64,000 nucleotides of DNA from Solihabitans fulvus (GCF_008386585.1 NZ_VUOB01000045.1:1-64000); one strand, 5' to 3'. Positions 49,504-58,664 are shown, counted from the stretch's first letter. Made by a program: numbers and translations. Notes: generated from the letters alone by a model not told the origin.

Positions 49504-51378
49504 TCAGTTGCGGGCGCCCGACGCCGCCAGCGGGTCGCCCCTGCGGCTCCACAGGTCGACCGGGGCCTCCACCTGTCGCCAGATCGGCGGCCCTTCCTGC
49601 CGGTCGATCTGTTGCCTGGCATACAGCTTGAGCAGGCTGTGGTAGCCATACCGGCCGGGCGCCCGCGTGTGCAGCAGGCTGGCGTCGACAAGGGACTCCA
49701 ACACGTCCTCCGCCTCGCACAGGTCGAGGTCCAGCGCGGCGGCGGCCACCGGCAGCGAGAAGTCCGTCTCCTCCGGCAGCGCCAACAGGCGGAACGCCCT
49801 GGCCTGCACGGCGTCCAGCCTGGTGTAGCTGAGCCGGAAGGCCTCCGACACCGCAAGGTCCCCGGTGCGCAGCTCGCGCAGCCGATGCCCTCGGTCCGCC
49901 AGTTTTCGCGACAGGCAGGCCACTGTCCACTGCGGACGGGAGGCCAGGCGGGACGCCGCCACGCGGACGGCCAGGGGCAGGAACCCGCACGCGGCCACGA
50001 CGTCGAGCACCGCGGCCCGCTCACCGACGACCTGCTCGCGGCCGGCCACCCCGACGAACAGCTCAACGGCCTCCTCCGGCTCCAGCACTGCCAGGTCCAC
50101 CAGCGCGGCGGGCAGCCCGGACAACCTCGTCCTGCTGGTCACCAACACCGCGCAGCCCGGCGCGCCGGGCAGCAGTGGCCGCACCTGGTCCACGCTGTGC
50201 GCGTTGTCCAGCAGCACCAACACCTTCCGGTCGGCGACCACCGAACGGAACAACGCGGCCCGCTCCCCAAGGCCGCGCGGAACCGCCGACTCGGCGACGC
50301 CTAACGCGCGCAGGAACCCCGCCAGCACCGCGCCCGGCTCGGCCGGCTCCGCCTCGACTCCCTGGAGGTCGACGTAGAGCTGACCGTCCGGGAAGTGCCC
50401 GCTGACCGCGTGCGCCACGTGCAGGGCCAGCGTGGTCTTGCCGACCCCGCCGATGCCGGCCACCGCGACAACCGCCACCGCCCGGCCGACGCTGGTGGTC
50501 AGCGCGGTCGCGAGCCCGGCGACCGCACCGGCCCTGCCGGTGAAGTCGGCGATGTCGGGCGGCAGCTGCGCAGGGCGCGGCACCGAGGGCCGCACCGTCG
50601 CGCCGGCCAGCCCAGGGTCCGCGGCCAACACCCGCCGGTGCAGCTCGGCGAGGTCGGGGCCCGGCTCGATGCCCAGCTCCTCCACCAGAACGCGCCTGGT
50701 CTCCGCGAACACACCCAGCGCCTCGGCCTGCCGGCCGCACCGCCACAACGCGAGCATCAGCACGCCCCGCAGGCGTTCCCGCAACGGATGTTCCGCGGCC
50801 AATGCGGTCGCCTCGGCGGCGACCTCGGCGTGCCGGCCGAGTTCAAGGTCCAGCTCGAGGCGGGACTCCAGCACCCCGAGCACCCGTTCGGCCAGCCGGT
50901 CCCGCTGCCCCCTGGCATAGGGCCCCGGCACCCCCGCCAGCGGCTCGCCGCCGCACAGCGCCAGCGCCGCCACGAGCAGCTCGCGCGCGTCCGCCGGTCG
51001 ACCGTCCGCCCGCGCCGCACCGGCCGAGGCCACCCGTCGCTCGAACTCGTCGAGGTCGACGGACAACGACCGCAACCGGTAGGTGCGGCCGGCCGACACC
51101 AGCACCGAGGGCCCCTCGTCCGGCTCAAGCGCGGCGCGCATCCTGCTCGCGTAGGTGCGCAGCGCGGCGACCGCGCGCGCCGGCGGACCGTCTCCCCAGA
51201 CCGCGTCCACGAGCTGGTCGAGGGTGACCGCGTGGCCGTGGTTGAGCAGCAGCCTGGCCAGGATCGCGCGCTGCTGCGGGGAGCCGAGGCCTACCTCGAC
51301 CCCGTCCCGCCACGCCCGAACCGGTCCCAACACGGAAAACCTCAGGCCAGTCGCCGACCAACCGGCCACATCCCCCAT
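49504..51378 (-). CDS. SARP-family transcriptional regulator with NB-ARC ATPase domain
   Basis: 624 residues. N-terminal winged-helix DNA-binding domain (about 12-100: LRFSVLGPVRAWRDGVEVGL, QQRAILARLLLNHG, VWGDGPPARAVAALRTYASRMR), bacterial transcriptional activation domain (about 105-252), then an NB-ARC-type NTPase with Walker A GIGGVGKTT (308-316) and LVLLDNAHS Walker B-like region (about 378-386). The C-terminal TPR region of AfsR is missing; the protein stops after the winged-helix part of NB-ARC. SARPs activate secondary metabolism. No obvious target operon is adjacent; the PKS is 17 kb away. Confidence 0.93.
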   Translation of the reverse strand: MGDVAGWSATGLRFSVLGPVRAWRDGVEVGLGSPQQRAILARLLLNHGHAVTLDQLVDAVWGDGPPARAVAALRTYASRMRAALEPDEGPSVLVSAGRTYRLRSLSVDLDEFERRVASAGAARADGRPADARELLVAALALCGGEPLAGVPGPYARGQRDRLAERVLGVLESRLELDLELGRHAEVAAEATALAAEHPLRERLRGVLMLALWRCGRQAEALGVFAETRRVLVEELGIEPGPDLAELHRRVLAADPGLAGATVRPSVPRPAQLPPDIADFTGRAGAVAGLATALTTSVGRAVAVVAVAGIGGVGKTTLALHVAHAVSGHFPDGQLYVDLQGVEAEPAEPGAVLAGFLRALGVAESAVPRGLGERAALFRSVVADRKVLVLLDNAHSVDQVRPLLPGAPGCAVLVTSRTRLSGLPAALVDLAVLEPEEAVELFVGVAGREQVVGERAAVLDVVAACGFLPLAVRVAASRLASRPQWTVACLSRKLADRGHRLRELRTGDLAVSEAFRLSYTRLDAVQARAFRLLALPEETDFSLPVAAAALDLDLCEAEDVLESLVDASLLHTRAPGRYGYHSLLKLYARQQIDRQEGPPIWRQVEAPVDLWSRRGDPLAASGARN

Positions 51379-51456
51379 CAGTGCCTCTACTCCCCCGCAA
51401 CGCCGATATTCCCGTCAACCATGGTGGACGGGCGGGGCCGGGGTTGCCTCGTGGAG

Positions 51457-51479
51457 CCGACCGCAACGTTTACGGTCGG
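51457..51479. promoter_or_regulatory. Inverted repeat upstream of the SARP gene
   Basis: CCGACCG and CGGTCGG flank CAACGTTTA, about 80 bases before the SARP start. It could be an operator or part of a hairpin; its AT-rich centre is unusual here. Confidence 0.35.
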
Positions 51480-51498
51480 TCCACCGAAACCCGAGGGT

Positions 51499-51539
51499 GA
51501 ACGGCTGGCCGTCCGGGGGGAAGGGGCGGCCAGCCGTTC
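51499..51539 (-). terminator. Terminator of the DUF4436-YqhA-lipoprotein operon
   Basis: A perfect 12-bp stem (GAACGGCTGGCC arm, 51499-51510 with 51528-51539) lies 35 bases beyond the lipoprotein stop codon. Confidence 0.75.
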
Positions 51540-51574
51540 GGCGCGGCCCGGTAGTCGGGCCGATGCGCTGAGTG

Positions 51575-52159
51575 TCAGCCGCTGATCTTCTTGCAGTTGG
51601 GCGCCTTGGACGTCACGTCGTCGAGGGTCTTCGACTTGAGGTCGCCGAAGGACGGCCCGTTGCCGACCTTCTGCATCGCGGTGACGGCCTCGGTCATCGC
51701 CTTGGTGAACTGCTCGGGGTTCGCCGGGTCGGCGCTGTCCACATCGGCCTTGGCGGTGTCGAGGGCCTTCTTGGTGTCATCGAGGAAGGAGACCAGCTTC
51801 TTCACCACGTCGTCGCCCTCGGGGGCCGGTGCCTTGCCGGCACCCTTGAGGGTGCTCGACCCAGAACCAAGGGTGGTCGAGGCGTCCACGAGGTACTTGG
51901 CGATCTCGGTCTTGTTCTGCTTCGGGTCCGCCGCCTCGTCGACCTTCGGCGCCTTGCCCTCGAGAGTGGCCAGCGACACCAGCGAGCCGCACACCTGGTC
52001 GGCCCACTTGACGCCGTCACCACCGGCCGCGGCGGCCGGCGCGGAGGCCCCGCCGGTCGAGCCTGCTGGCGTCGCCGAGTCGGACTTCGACCCGCACGCG
52101 CCGAGCCCGAGAACGCACACGGCGACCATGACCGCCGTGCCGATGGTGGTGCGCCTCAT
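51575..52159 (-). CDS. Lipoprotein of unknown function
   Basis: 194 residues from ATG 52159 with AGGGGA seven bases upstream. A type II signal peptide ends in the lipobox LGAC (Cys22) followed by a Ser/Ala/Gly-rich tether. The mature part is a helical, Lys/Asp-rich domain with cysteines near residues 57 and 189, likely one disulfide. The start overlaps the stop of the YqhA-family gene (ATGA), so it is the last member of a coupled membrane operon. Confidence 0.82.
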   Translation of the reverse strand: MRRTTIGTAVMVAVCVLGLGACGSKSDSATPAGSTGGASAPAAAAGGDGVKWADQVCGSLVSLATLEGKAPKVDEAADPKQNKTEIAKYLVDASTTLGSGSSTLKGAGKAPAPEGDDVVKKLVSFLDDTKKALDTAKADVDSADPANPEQFTKAMTEAVTAMQKVGNGPSFGDLKSKTLDDVTSKAPNCKKISG

Positions 52160-52845
52160 GAAAGATTCCCCTTCGTGGATACGGTTTCCGGCTCGGCATG
52201 GATGCCGGCGCGGTGTTGTCTGGACATGTCCTCGGTGCCGCTCATGATTCGGTCGACAGCAGCGAGACCGATCGCGGAGGCGATGAACAGGGCGTGCAGG
52301 ACGGCCTGCCACAGGACGGCGGTCACGTCGATCTCGCCGCCCGCGAGCCGGTCCGGCTTGATGAAGGTCCGCAGCAGGTGGATCGAGGAGATGCCGATGA
52401 TCGCGGTGGCGAGCTTCGCCTTGAGCACGTTGGCGTTGACGTGCGCCAGCCACTCCGGCTCGTCGGGGTGGCCCTTGAGGCGGATCTTCGACACGAAGGT
52501 CTCGTACCCGCCGACGATCACCATGATGAGCAGGTTGGAGATCATCACGATGTCCACGAGCTGGAGCACGGTCAGCATCACGTCAGACTCGCTGAAGGAG
52601 CCGCCGTCCGCGCCGAGCCCGCTGAAGCCATGCAGCGCGAGTTCCTTGGTCTCCAGCACGAACCGCCAGACGTAGACGGCCTGGGCCACGATCAGGCCAA
52701 CGTACAGCGGGAACTGGAGCCAGCGGCTGAGGAACAGCGCGTAGCCGAGCTTGTTGGGGCTCTGCCGGCGGTCGTGACGGTAGTCGTCGCGATGGTTGTC
52801 GCCGTGGTGGTTGTCGTTGTGCACTGTTGTCGTCTGCTCGCTCAT
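52156..52845 (-). CDS. YqhA/UPF0114-family membrane protein
   Basis: 229 residues from ATG 52845, which overlaps the upstream stop (ATGA). A His/Asp-rich cytoplasmic head (residues about 8-28) precedes four transmembrane helices (about 35-58, 90-112, 147-165, 178-198) with the family phrases SRWLQFPLYVGL, IVMISNLLIMVIVGGYETFVSK and KLATAIIGISSIHLL. YqhA-like proteins are conserved inner-membrane proteins without settled function. Coupled to DUF4436 and lipoprotein genes, it may form one membrane complex. Confidence 0.88.
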   Translation of the reverse strand: MSEQTTTVHNDNHHGDNHRDDYRHDRRQSPNKLGYALFLSRWLQFPLYVGLIVAQAVYVWRFVLETKELALHGFSGLGADGGSFSESDVMLTVLQLVDIVMISNLLIMVIVGGYETFVSKIRLKGHPDEPEWLAHVNANVLKAKLATAIIGISSIHLLRTFIKPDRLAGGEIDVTAVLWQAVLHALFIASAIGLAAVDRIMSGTEDMSRQHRAGIHAEPETVSTKGNLS

Positions 52846-53885
52846 CTGGGATAGGACTGTCCGTCTGTCCACATGGGACGGTTACCGGAGTGCTGGCCCG
52901 GCTGCCCCATGGGCGGGTTGGGTGGGTACTGCCCCATGGGCGCGGTCATGGCCATGGGCGGCGGCGGTGGCGCGGCGACCGGCGGGCTCGGCGGCCGCTC
53001 CTCCTCCTGCTGCTTCTTCTTCTCGTTCTTGCGTTCGGTGTGGAAGCCGAACACGACCGTCGTGATCAGCGAGATCGAGATCAACGCCTCGGCCATGAAG
53101 AACGCGGAGAAGTCGACCACCGAGCCGATGGGCGGCGCGCCAGGCAGCGCGTTGCGCAGGGGCACCAGGGCGAACAGCAGCGCGCCCATGAAGCTCAGGG
53201 AGGGCCACAGCAGTCCACGCTTGCCGCCGGTGGCGAACCAGGCCGCGATCACGGCGGCCAGGCTCAGGCCCCACATGAACACCATGATGAAGATGGCGAA
53301 CGCCATGGTGCCGGTGGAGCGGCTGGCGCTCGCGGAGAACTCCAGCGAGCCGCCGTCGTGCTTCTGCCCGCCGGGCTTGATCTTGAAGAATGAGTCGGCG
53401 TTGACGAACGTGACGCTGACCGGGACGACCTCGGTTCCCACCATCGCGACGAACCCGAAGTCCATCGAGTAGCTGTCGAACGGGTAGTCGGTCACGACGC
53501 CTTCGTGCAGCGCCATCTTGAGGTCGGACACGCTGATGTTCTTGCCCTGCTTGAAGGACAGCGTGTCACCCTTGATGGCGTTGGTGTAGATGGTGAGGTC
53601 GTGCTTGAGCCAGCCCGTCTGCTCGTCGAGCAGCTTGCCCTGAGGGTGCACCTCCACCTGGGCGGAGAGCTCCTGTGCCGAGGCGTCCACCTTCTGCACG
53701 AACACGGCGATGTCCAGCCGGTCGGGCGAGTTGCTGTCGCCCATGAGGATCTGGGTCTGGCCGTTGCTGCGTTCGATCGTGTACACCCACAGGCTGACGC
53801 CCGTGAGCAGCCCGACGATCGCCACGGCGACGATCGCCCTGACCCATCCTGCCAATCCCCGTTTGGCAGTGCCGTTCGTTGTCAT
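52842..53885 (-). CDS. DUF4436-family membrane protein
   Basis: 347 residues. One N-terminal helix (about 14-35), a large extracellular beta-rich domain (about 40-195, with LDIAVFVQKVDASAQELSA and YPFDSYSMDFGF, the family hallmark), then three helices (about 203-225, 235-250, 262-285) and a Pro/Met/Gly-rich cytoplasmic tail. The organisation echoes pentameric-channel-like extracellular/TM layouts but function is unknown. First gene of the three-gene operon; GAGAAGG upstream lies partly in a hairpin. Confidence 0.88.
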   Translation of the reverse strand: MTTNGTAKRGLAGWVRAIVAVAIVGLLTGVSLWVYTIERSNGQTQILMGDSNSPDRLDIAVFVQKVDASAQELSAQVEVHPQGKLLDEQTGWLKHDLTIYTNAIKGDTLSFKQGKNISVSDLKMALHEGVVTDYPFDSYSMDFGFVAMVGTEVVPVSVTFVNADSFFKIKPGGQKHDGGSLEFSASASRSTGTMAFAIFIMVFMWGLSLAAVIAAWFATGGKRGLLWPSLSFMGALLFALVPLRNALPGAPPIGSVVDFSAFFMAEALISISLITTVVFGFHTERKNEKKKQQEEERPPSPPVAAPPPPPMAMTAPMGQYPPNPPMGQPGQHSGNRPMWTDGQSYPR

Positions 53886-53894
53886 GTCGCCCTT

Positions 53895-53915
53895 CTCCGG
53901 TTCGCAGGTCCGGAG
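53895..53915 (-). promoter_or_regulatory. Hairpin covering the ribosome binding site of the DUF4436 operon
   Basis: On the minus strand CTCCGG pairs with CCGGAG, whose GGAG is the Shine-Dalgarno sequence of the gene starting at 53885. Six base pairs could limit translation initiation of the operon; a weak but specific arrangement. Confidence 0.35.
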
Positions 53916-54213
53916 AATGTCTAGTGACGGGCGATAAACGAACGCTCAACGAAAGCCAAACGCGAACAGCGGGTAATCACTCGGTCACCGACGTGGTCGG
54001 TCGAGGGGCCGACTCCGGCACCGGTCGAGGGGCCGGCGGGCTCGTGCGCAGGTGAAAATACGGATGAGATCGGCGCGACGATGCGGAACACTAAACCTTG
54101 GCCGCGCAGTGCTGCCCGTGTGCCAGTTCTTGTCGGTGTCATCGCCTACCGTTCATTTCGGCGGCCGGTAACCGCCAGGCGACCGTGACCACGAACCCCA
54201 GCGAGGTGCTGAC

Positions 54214-55731
54214 ATGTCAACCGCGCCCCAGGCACGACCGGCCGCGCGGACGGGCCGCACACCGACGGTGGTCCGCCTGTTGGTGCTGGCCACGTTCGTG
54301 GTGATCCTCAACGAGACCATCATGATCAACGCCATTCCGCGTCTGATGGACTCGCTTGGCGTCACCGAGCAGTCGGCGCAGTGGGTGTCCACCGCGTTCA
54401 TGCTGACCATGGCCGCCGTCATCCCGATCACCGGATGGTTCCTCCAGCGGGTCACCACCCGGCGCGCCTACGCGATCGCGATGGGCGTGTTCCTCACGGG
54501 CACCGTCCTGGCGGCCGTCTCGCCGTCCTTCGGGGTGCTGTTGGCCGGCCGGATCGTGCAGGCCGCGGGCACCGCCGTGATGATGCCCCTGCTGATGACC
54601 ACGTTGATGACCGTGGTGCCCGAGGAGGACCGCGGCAGGGTGATGGGCAACGTCACCCTGTCGATGTCGGTGGCCCCCGCGCTCGGGCCCGCCGTGTCCG
54701 GGCTGATCCTCCAGCTCGGCTCCTGGCGGCTGCTGTTCGTGGTCGTCCTGCCGATCGCGGCCGGGGTGACCCTGATCGGGCTGCGGAAGCTGGACAACAT
54801 CGGCGAGCCGCAGACCAGCTCGATCGACTGGCCCAGCGTCTTCGTGGCGGCGCTCGGCTTCGGCGGCCTGGTGTACGGCCTGAGCCTGCTCGGCGGGAGC
54901 GAGGGCACGACCGGGCTCGTCATCGTCGCCGCCGGGCTCGCGGCGATCACGGTCTTCGCGATCCGCCAGCTCAGGCTGCAACGCACCAGCACACCGCTGC
55001 TGGACCTGCGCACCCTCGGGTACCGCACCTACAGCCTGTCCCTCGGCCTCATGTCCATCGCGTTCCTCGCGATGCTCGGGGCGATGATCCTGCTGCCGCT
55101 GTACCTCCAGAACCTGCGCGGACTCAGCCCGCTGGAGACCGGCCTGCTGGTCATGCCGGGCGGTCTTGCGATGGGCCTGCTGGGACCGACCGTCGGGAAG
55201 GTGTTCGACAGGTACGGCAGCCGGCCGCTGGTGCTGCCCGGCTCGATCGGCATGGTGGCCGCCCTCGCCGGGCTCACCCAGATCTCGACGACGATGCCGT
55301 ACTGGCAGGTGTTGGCGCTGCACGTGCTGCTGATGGTGAGCCTGGCGGCGACGTTCACCCCCGTGTTCACCCTCGGCATGGGTGCACTGCCCCCGCGCCT
55401 GTACTCGCACGGCAGCTCGATGCTCGGGACGTTGCAGCAGGTCGCCGCGGCGCTCGGGACCGCGCTCGCGGTGACGGTGATGTCCGCCCGCGCCAGCCAC
55501 CTGATCGCCAGCGGCGTCGGCGCCGTGGACGCGCAGGTGAGCGGGATGAAGCTGGCCTTCGCCGTCGCGGCCGCCCTCGCCCTGTTGACGATCGTCTTCG
55601 CCGCGAGGCTGCCGAACCGGGCCGCGGCCGCGGGCCACCAGGACCACGACAGCGAGAGCGTCGACGCGGAGCCGCCCGTTGAAGGGCGCCCGCACCAGGA
55701 CGAACTGGTCGCCGACAAGAAGGAGGCGTAG
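54214..55731 (+). CDS. MFS drug exporter, DHA2 (EmrB/QacA) family
   Basis: 505 residues with 14 predicted helices between about residues 20 and 475. Family motifs: motif A-like GWFLQRVTTRRAYAIAMG, motif C-like ALGPAVSGLILQ, and LDLRTLGYRTYSLSLGL at the mid-protein loop, all typical of DHA2 proton-driven multidrug exporters. A charged cytoplasmic tail (Glu/Asp/His) follows. ATG 54214 has GAGGTG six bases upstream. It may export an antibiotic; rph 8 kb away is a separate unit. Confidence 0.93.
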   Translation: MSTAPQARPAARTGRTPTVVRLLVLATFVVILNETIMINAIPRLMDSLGVTEQSAQWVSTAFMLTMAAVIPITGWFLQRVTTRRAYAIAMGVFLTGTVLAAVSPSFGVLLAGRIVQAAGTAVMMPLLMTTLMTVVPEEDRGRVMGNVTLSMSVAPALGPAVSGLILQLGSWRLLFVVVLPIAAGVTLIGLRKLDNIGEPQTSSIDWPSVFVAALGFGGLVYGLSLLGGSEGTTGLVIVAAGLAAITVFAIRQLRLQRTSTPLLDLRTLGYRTYSLSLGLMSIAFLAMLGAMILLPLYLQNLRGLSPLETGLLVMPGGLAMGLLGPTVGKVFDRYGSRPLVLPGSIGMVAALAGLTQISTTMPYWQVLALHVLLMVSLAATFTPVFTLGMGALPPRLYSHGSSMLGTLQQVAAALGTALAVTVMSARASHLIASGVGAVDAQVSGMKLAFAVAAALALLTIVFAARLPNRAAAAGHQDHDSESVDAEPPVEGRPHQDELVADKKEA

Positions 55732-55773
55732 CCGCGCGGTTCGAACCTTAGTTAGACCTTCTCACTCTTTCTA

Positions 55774-55801
55774 TTGACTCTCGCGATGCGTGCGCTATAG
55801 C
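55774..55801 (+). promoter_or_regulatory. Promoter of the START-domain gene
   Basis: TTGACT (55774-55779), 16-base spacer, TATAGC (55796-55801). The predicted start site falls inside the operator at 55805-55825. Confidence 0.75.
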
Positions 55802-55804
55802 TTC

Positions 55805-55825
55805 TAACTACAGCAACAGTAGTTA
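55805..55825. promoter_or_regulatory. Operator overlapping the transcription start
   Basis: Perfect inverted repeat TAACTAC, 7-base centre AGCAACA, GTAGTTA, beginning four bases after the -10 box. A related half-word TTAGTTAGACC occurs at 55748-55758. MarR- or TetR-type repression is likely; the regulator is not adjacent. Confidence 0.7.
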
Positions 55826-55867
55826 ACGCGCAGTCGCCGAGCCAGTCACGGAACGAGGAGAAGAGCC

Positions 55868-56587
55868 ATGATCGACGCCACCCCGACCACCTCGCCGAAC
55901 CCTGCGACCCCGGTCAGCGCCGGACGCTCCCCCCGTCGCCGGGCCAGGCTGCGCTCCGCCCTGCTCACGATCCCGCTGGCCGCCGCCGGGCTCCTCGGCG
56001 CCGCAGCCGCACCGGCCCAGGCCGCCACCGCCGGCCAGAGCGCGACGCCCGACCGCGGCACCCCCGCGGATTCGCTGACCTGCCGGGGCCAGGGCATCGA
56101 TCCCACCGCCACGCTCCACCACCGGACCGAGACCTTCATCAAGGCGCCGCTGCACACCATCTGGGACCTGCACACCGACGTGACGGGCTGGCCCTCCTGG
56201 CAGGCGCCCGTCACCAGCATGACGCGGCTGGATCCCGGGCCACTGCGGAAGGGCTCGCAGTTCCGGTGGACCACCCCGGCGCCCGCCACACCGGCGACCC
56301 CCGCCACCACCCTGGTCATCACCTCCACCGTCCAGCAGATCCAGCACGACCAGTGCGTCCGGTGGAGCGGTCCCGCGATCGGCGAGGGACTGCGCATCGA
56401 CGAGGGCGTGCACGTCTGGAACTTCGTCAAGGTGCGGGGCGGCGTCATCGTCCGCACCGAGGAGAGCTGGACCGGCGGGCAGATCGAGGCCGACCCGGCC
56501 ACCGCCATCAAATACCTCGCGCCGGGTCTCGACGCCTGGCTGGCCGACCTCAAGACCGCCGCCGAAGCCCGCTCCTACGACCACTGA
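55868..56587 (+). CDS. Secreted START/SRPBCC-fold protein
   Basis: 239 residues with a signal peptide (RRRARLR then hydrophobic core, cleavage after AQA) and an SRPBCC domain (about 80-235: FIKAPLHTIWDLHTDVTGWPSWQ, VRWSGP, GVHVWNFVKV, EESWTGG). Such domains bind hydrophobic ligands. An extracellular version is uncommon. GAGGAGAAG precedes ATG 55868. Strong promoter and operator upstream imply inducible expression; the small membrane protein at 56657 is probably co-transcribed. Confidence 0.87.
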   Translation: MIDATPTTSPNPATPVSAGRSPRRRARLRSALLTIPLAAAGLLGAAAAPAQAATAGQSATPDRGTPADSLTCRGQGIDPTATLHHRTETFIKAPLHTIWDLHTDVTGWPSWQAPVTSMTRLDPGPLRKGSQFRWTTPAPATPATPATTLVITSTVQQIQHDQCVRWSGPAIGEGLRIDEGVHVWNFVKVRGGVIVRTEESWTGGQIEADPATAIKYLAPGLDAWLADLKTAAEARSYDH

Positions 56588-56656
56588 GCCGCCGAAATCC
56601 GCGCAGCAAGCGGACTTCCCAGCCACCGAGGCGACCACGACCCGTAGGAGAAGACG

Positions 56657-57043
56657 ATGATCACCACCATCCCGCGACGCGACCACGCGAACCGGACCGC
56701 CCACCGCACCTCGCTCCCCGTCCTCATCGCGGCCTGGGCCGTCCCGGTCCTCGTCCTCGGCCAGTTCGCCCTGATCGCCGGCATTCCCATCGCCGTCGTG
56801 CTGATCGGCACCCTGCGCGACACCCGCCTGCGCGCACTCGGCTGGTGGACCGGCGCCCTGACCGCGATCTACGCAGTCCCGTTGGCGCTCTGGGCGTTCG
56901 GGCCGAACGGCGCGCCGAGCCTGTCGAAGTACCTGAGCCCCGTCGCCACCGCGCTCGTCGTCGCGGCCGGCCTCGCCGTCGCCGTCGCGCACCACGTCCT
57001 GCGCCGACGCTCCGGAGCACCAACCCCCGAACAGGCCGCCTGA
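56657..57043 (+). CDS. Small four-helix membrane protein
   Basis: 128 residues with hydrophobic stretches near 20-38, 40-55, 63-80 and 90-110. No family recognised. AGGAGAAG precedes ATG 56657; 69 bases separate it from the SRPBCC gene, so it shares the inducible promoter. A GC-rich perfect hairpin follows. Confidence 0.75.
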   Translation: MITTIPRRDHANRTAHRTSLPVLIAAWAVPVLVLGQFALIAGIPIAVVLIGTLRDTRLRALGWWTGALTAIYAVPLALWAFGPNGAPSLSKYLSPVATALVVAAGLAVAVAHHVLRRRSGAPTPEQAA

Positions 57044-57051
57044 ACGTTCCG

Positions 57052-57083
57052 CCCGGGCCCGGATCGAACGATCCGGGCCCGGG
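57052..57083. terminator. Bidirectional terminator
   Basis: A perfect 15-bp stem (CCCGGGCCCGGATCG arm) with a 2-base centre between the convergent genes ending at 57043 and 57097. Confidence 0.8.
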
Positions 57084-57096
57084 ATCGGTCCGCCGG

Positions 57097-57582
57097 TCAG
57101 CCCGACACGGCGGCGAACATGCCGGGCTCGTAGGAGCCACCCTTCTGGCGCACGATCACGGCCATCCGGTTGGCCGCGTTGATCTGGGCGACCAGGCAGA
57201 CCAGCGCGGCGAGCTGGTCGTCGTCGTAGTGCTCGCGCGCCAGGGCCCAGGTCTCGTCGGACACGCCGTGGCTGGCGTCGGCGAGCCTGGTGCCCTCCTC
57301 CGCCAGCGCCAGCGCGGCCTGCTCGGCCTCGGTGTACACGGTGGACTCGCGCCAGGTGGCGAGGAGGTTGAGCCGGACCGCGGGTTCCCCCTCGGCCGCG
57401 GCCTCCTTGGTGTGGTAGTCCGCGCACCAGCCGCAGCCGTTTATCTGGCTGACGCGCAACGACACCAGCTCCTGGGTGGATTTCGGCAGCGGCGACTGGG
57501 CGATTACCAGGCTGGCGTTGCCGAACCGCTTGGCGAACTTGGCGCCGATCTCGTTGTCGAACATGCTGAATCGGGATTCCAT
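57097..57582 (-). CDS. Carboxymuconolactone decarboxylase/AhpD-family protein
   Basis: 161 residues from ATG 57582 (GAGGGA eight bases upstream; extension to 57675 unsupported). The AhpD-like redox site is present: Glu in STQELVSLRV, C50-G-W-C53 in NGCGWCADYH with the following His. Such proteins reduce peroxides or adducts via the Cys pair. It lies next to a LysR gene on the same strand, which may regulate it. Confidence 0.92.
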   Translation of the reverse strand: MESRFSMFDNEIGAKFAKRFGNASLVIAQSPLPKSTQELVSLRVSQINGCGWCADYHTKEAAAEGEPAVRLNLLATWRESTVYTEAEQAALALAEEGTRLADASHGVSDETWALAREHYDDDQLAALVCLVAQINAANRMAVIVRQKGGSYEPGMFAAVSG

Positions 57583-57709
57583 GGCTTCGTCCCTCGCTCG
57601 TGGTGTCGCGCTGTGCGAACACGAGATGCCGGCGGCCCGATCCCTGTGACAACCCGGCTTCGTGACGCGTGCCACACAGCGGCCGCGGCGTCGGGGCGCG
57701 CGATCTCGA

Positions 57710-58582
57710 CTACGTCCGCGCCGACTCGTAGGTGTGCACGGCGATGTGGACGAAGGAGCGGACCAGGGGGCTCTCCTGCTCGGTCGCCCAGGCGACGACC
57801 AGGGGGCTCGGGGGCAGGTCGGTCAGCGGCGTCCAGGCCAGGCCCTCGGGCAGGTCGTGGGTGCGCGGCGCGATGCCGACGGTGCCGTTCCAGAGCACGG
57901 CCTGCATGCACTCGTTGATGGTGCGCACCACCGGACCGGCGCGCTGCTCGCCGGAGTGCGGCGCCCTGTTCCAGTAGGCGCGCCAGATCGGGTCGGTGCC
58001 GTCCGGGAGCTGAAGCCAGGGCCGGTCGGCGAGGTCGGCAAGGCACAGGGTGTGCCGGCCGGCGAGCGGGTCGTCCGCGCGCAGGACGACCCCGATCGCG
58101 TCGGAACGCAGCACCCGCATGCTGATTCCCGTGTCGTCGAAGGGCGCCCTGGTGAGCGCCACGTCGACAAGTCCGTTGCGCAGCCCCGTGGTGGGGTCGG
58201 TGAAGTCCGCCTCGCGGATCAGGATCGACACCCCGGGATGGTGCCTGCGGAAGGTCGCGGCCAGCCTCGTGCCGGCCTCTCCCGCGCTGTCGGCGAGCGT
58301 GCCGATGGTGAGCGTCGCGGTGCCGGCCGCCGCCGTCACTCGCGCCCTGGACTGCTCGGCCTGCTCCAGCAACGTGCGCGCCTCCGCGTACAGCACGGTC
58401 CCCGCCGGGGTGAGCTCGGCGCCGGTGGCCGAACGGCGCAGCAGCACCACACCCAGGTCGGTCTCCAGCTGCTTGATGGCCCGGCTCAGCGGCGGCTGCG
58501 TCATGTGCAGCCGGGCGGCGGCCCGCCCGAAGTGCTGTTCCTCGGCGAGGGCCACGAAGTAGCGCAGCAGGCGAAGTTCCAT
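57710..58582 (-). CDS. LysR-family transcriptional regulator
   Basis: 290 residues from ATG 58582. HTH about 3-62 (MELRLLRYFVALAEEQHFG, AARLHMTQPPLSRAIKQLE) and a type 2 periplasmic-binding-like effector domain. The start is divergent from the MBL hydrolase gene with 82 bases between, the usual LysR target arrangement. Confidence 0.93.
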   Translation of the reverse strand: MELRLLRYFVALAEEQHFGRAAARLHMTQPPLSRAIKQLETDLGVVLLRRSATGAELTPAGTVLYAEARTLLEQAEQSRARVTAAAGTATLTIGTLADSAGEAGTRLAATFRRHHPGVSILIREADFTDPTTGLRNGLVDVALTRAPFDDTGISMRVLRSDAIGVVLRADDPLAGRHTLCLADLADRPWLQLPDGTDPIWRAYWNRAPHSGEQRAGPVVRTINECMQAVLWNGTVGIAPRTHDLPEGLAWTPLTDLPPSPLVVAWATEQESPLVRSFVHIAVHTYESART

Positions 58583-58664
58583 CACCAGCGACGATACCCA
58601 CCCGGTATGGGGGCTGCGGAATCGGTGTTGGACGCCGGGCGCGTGCCGAGGCGAGAGTCGGGAC

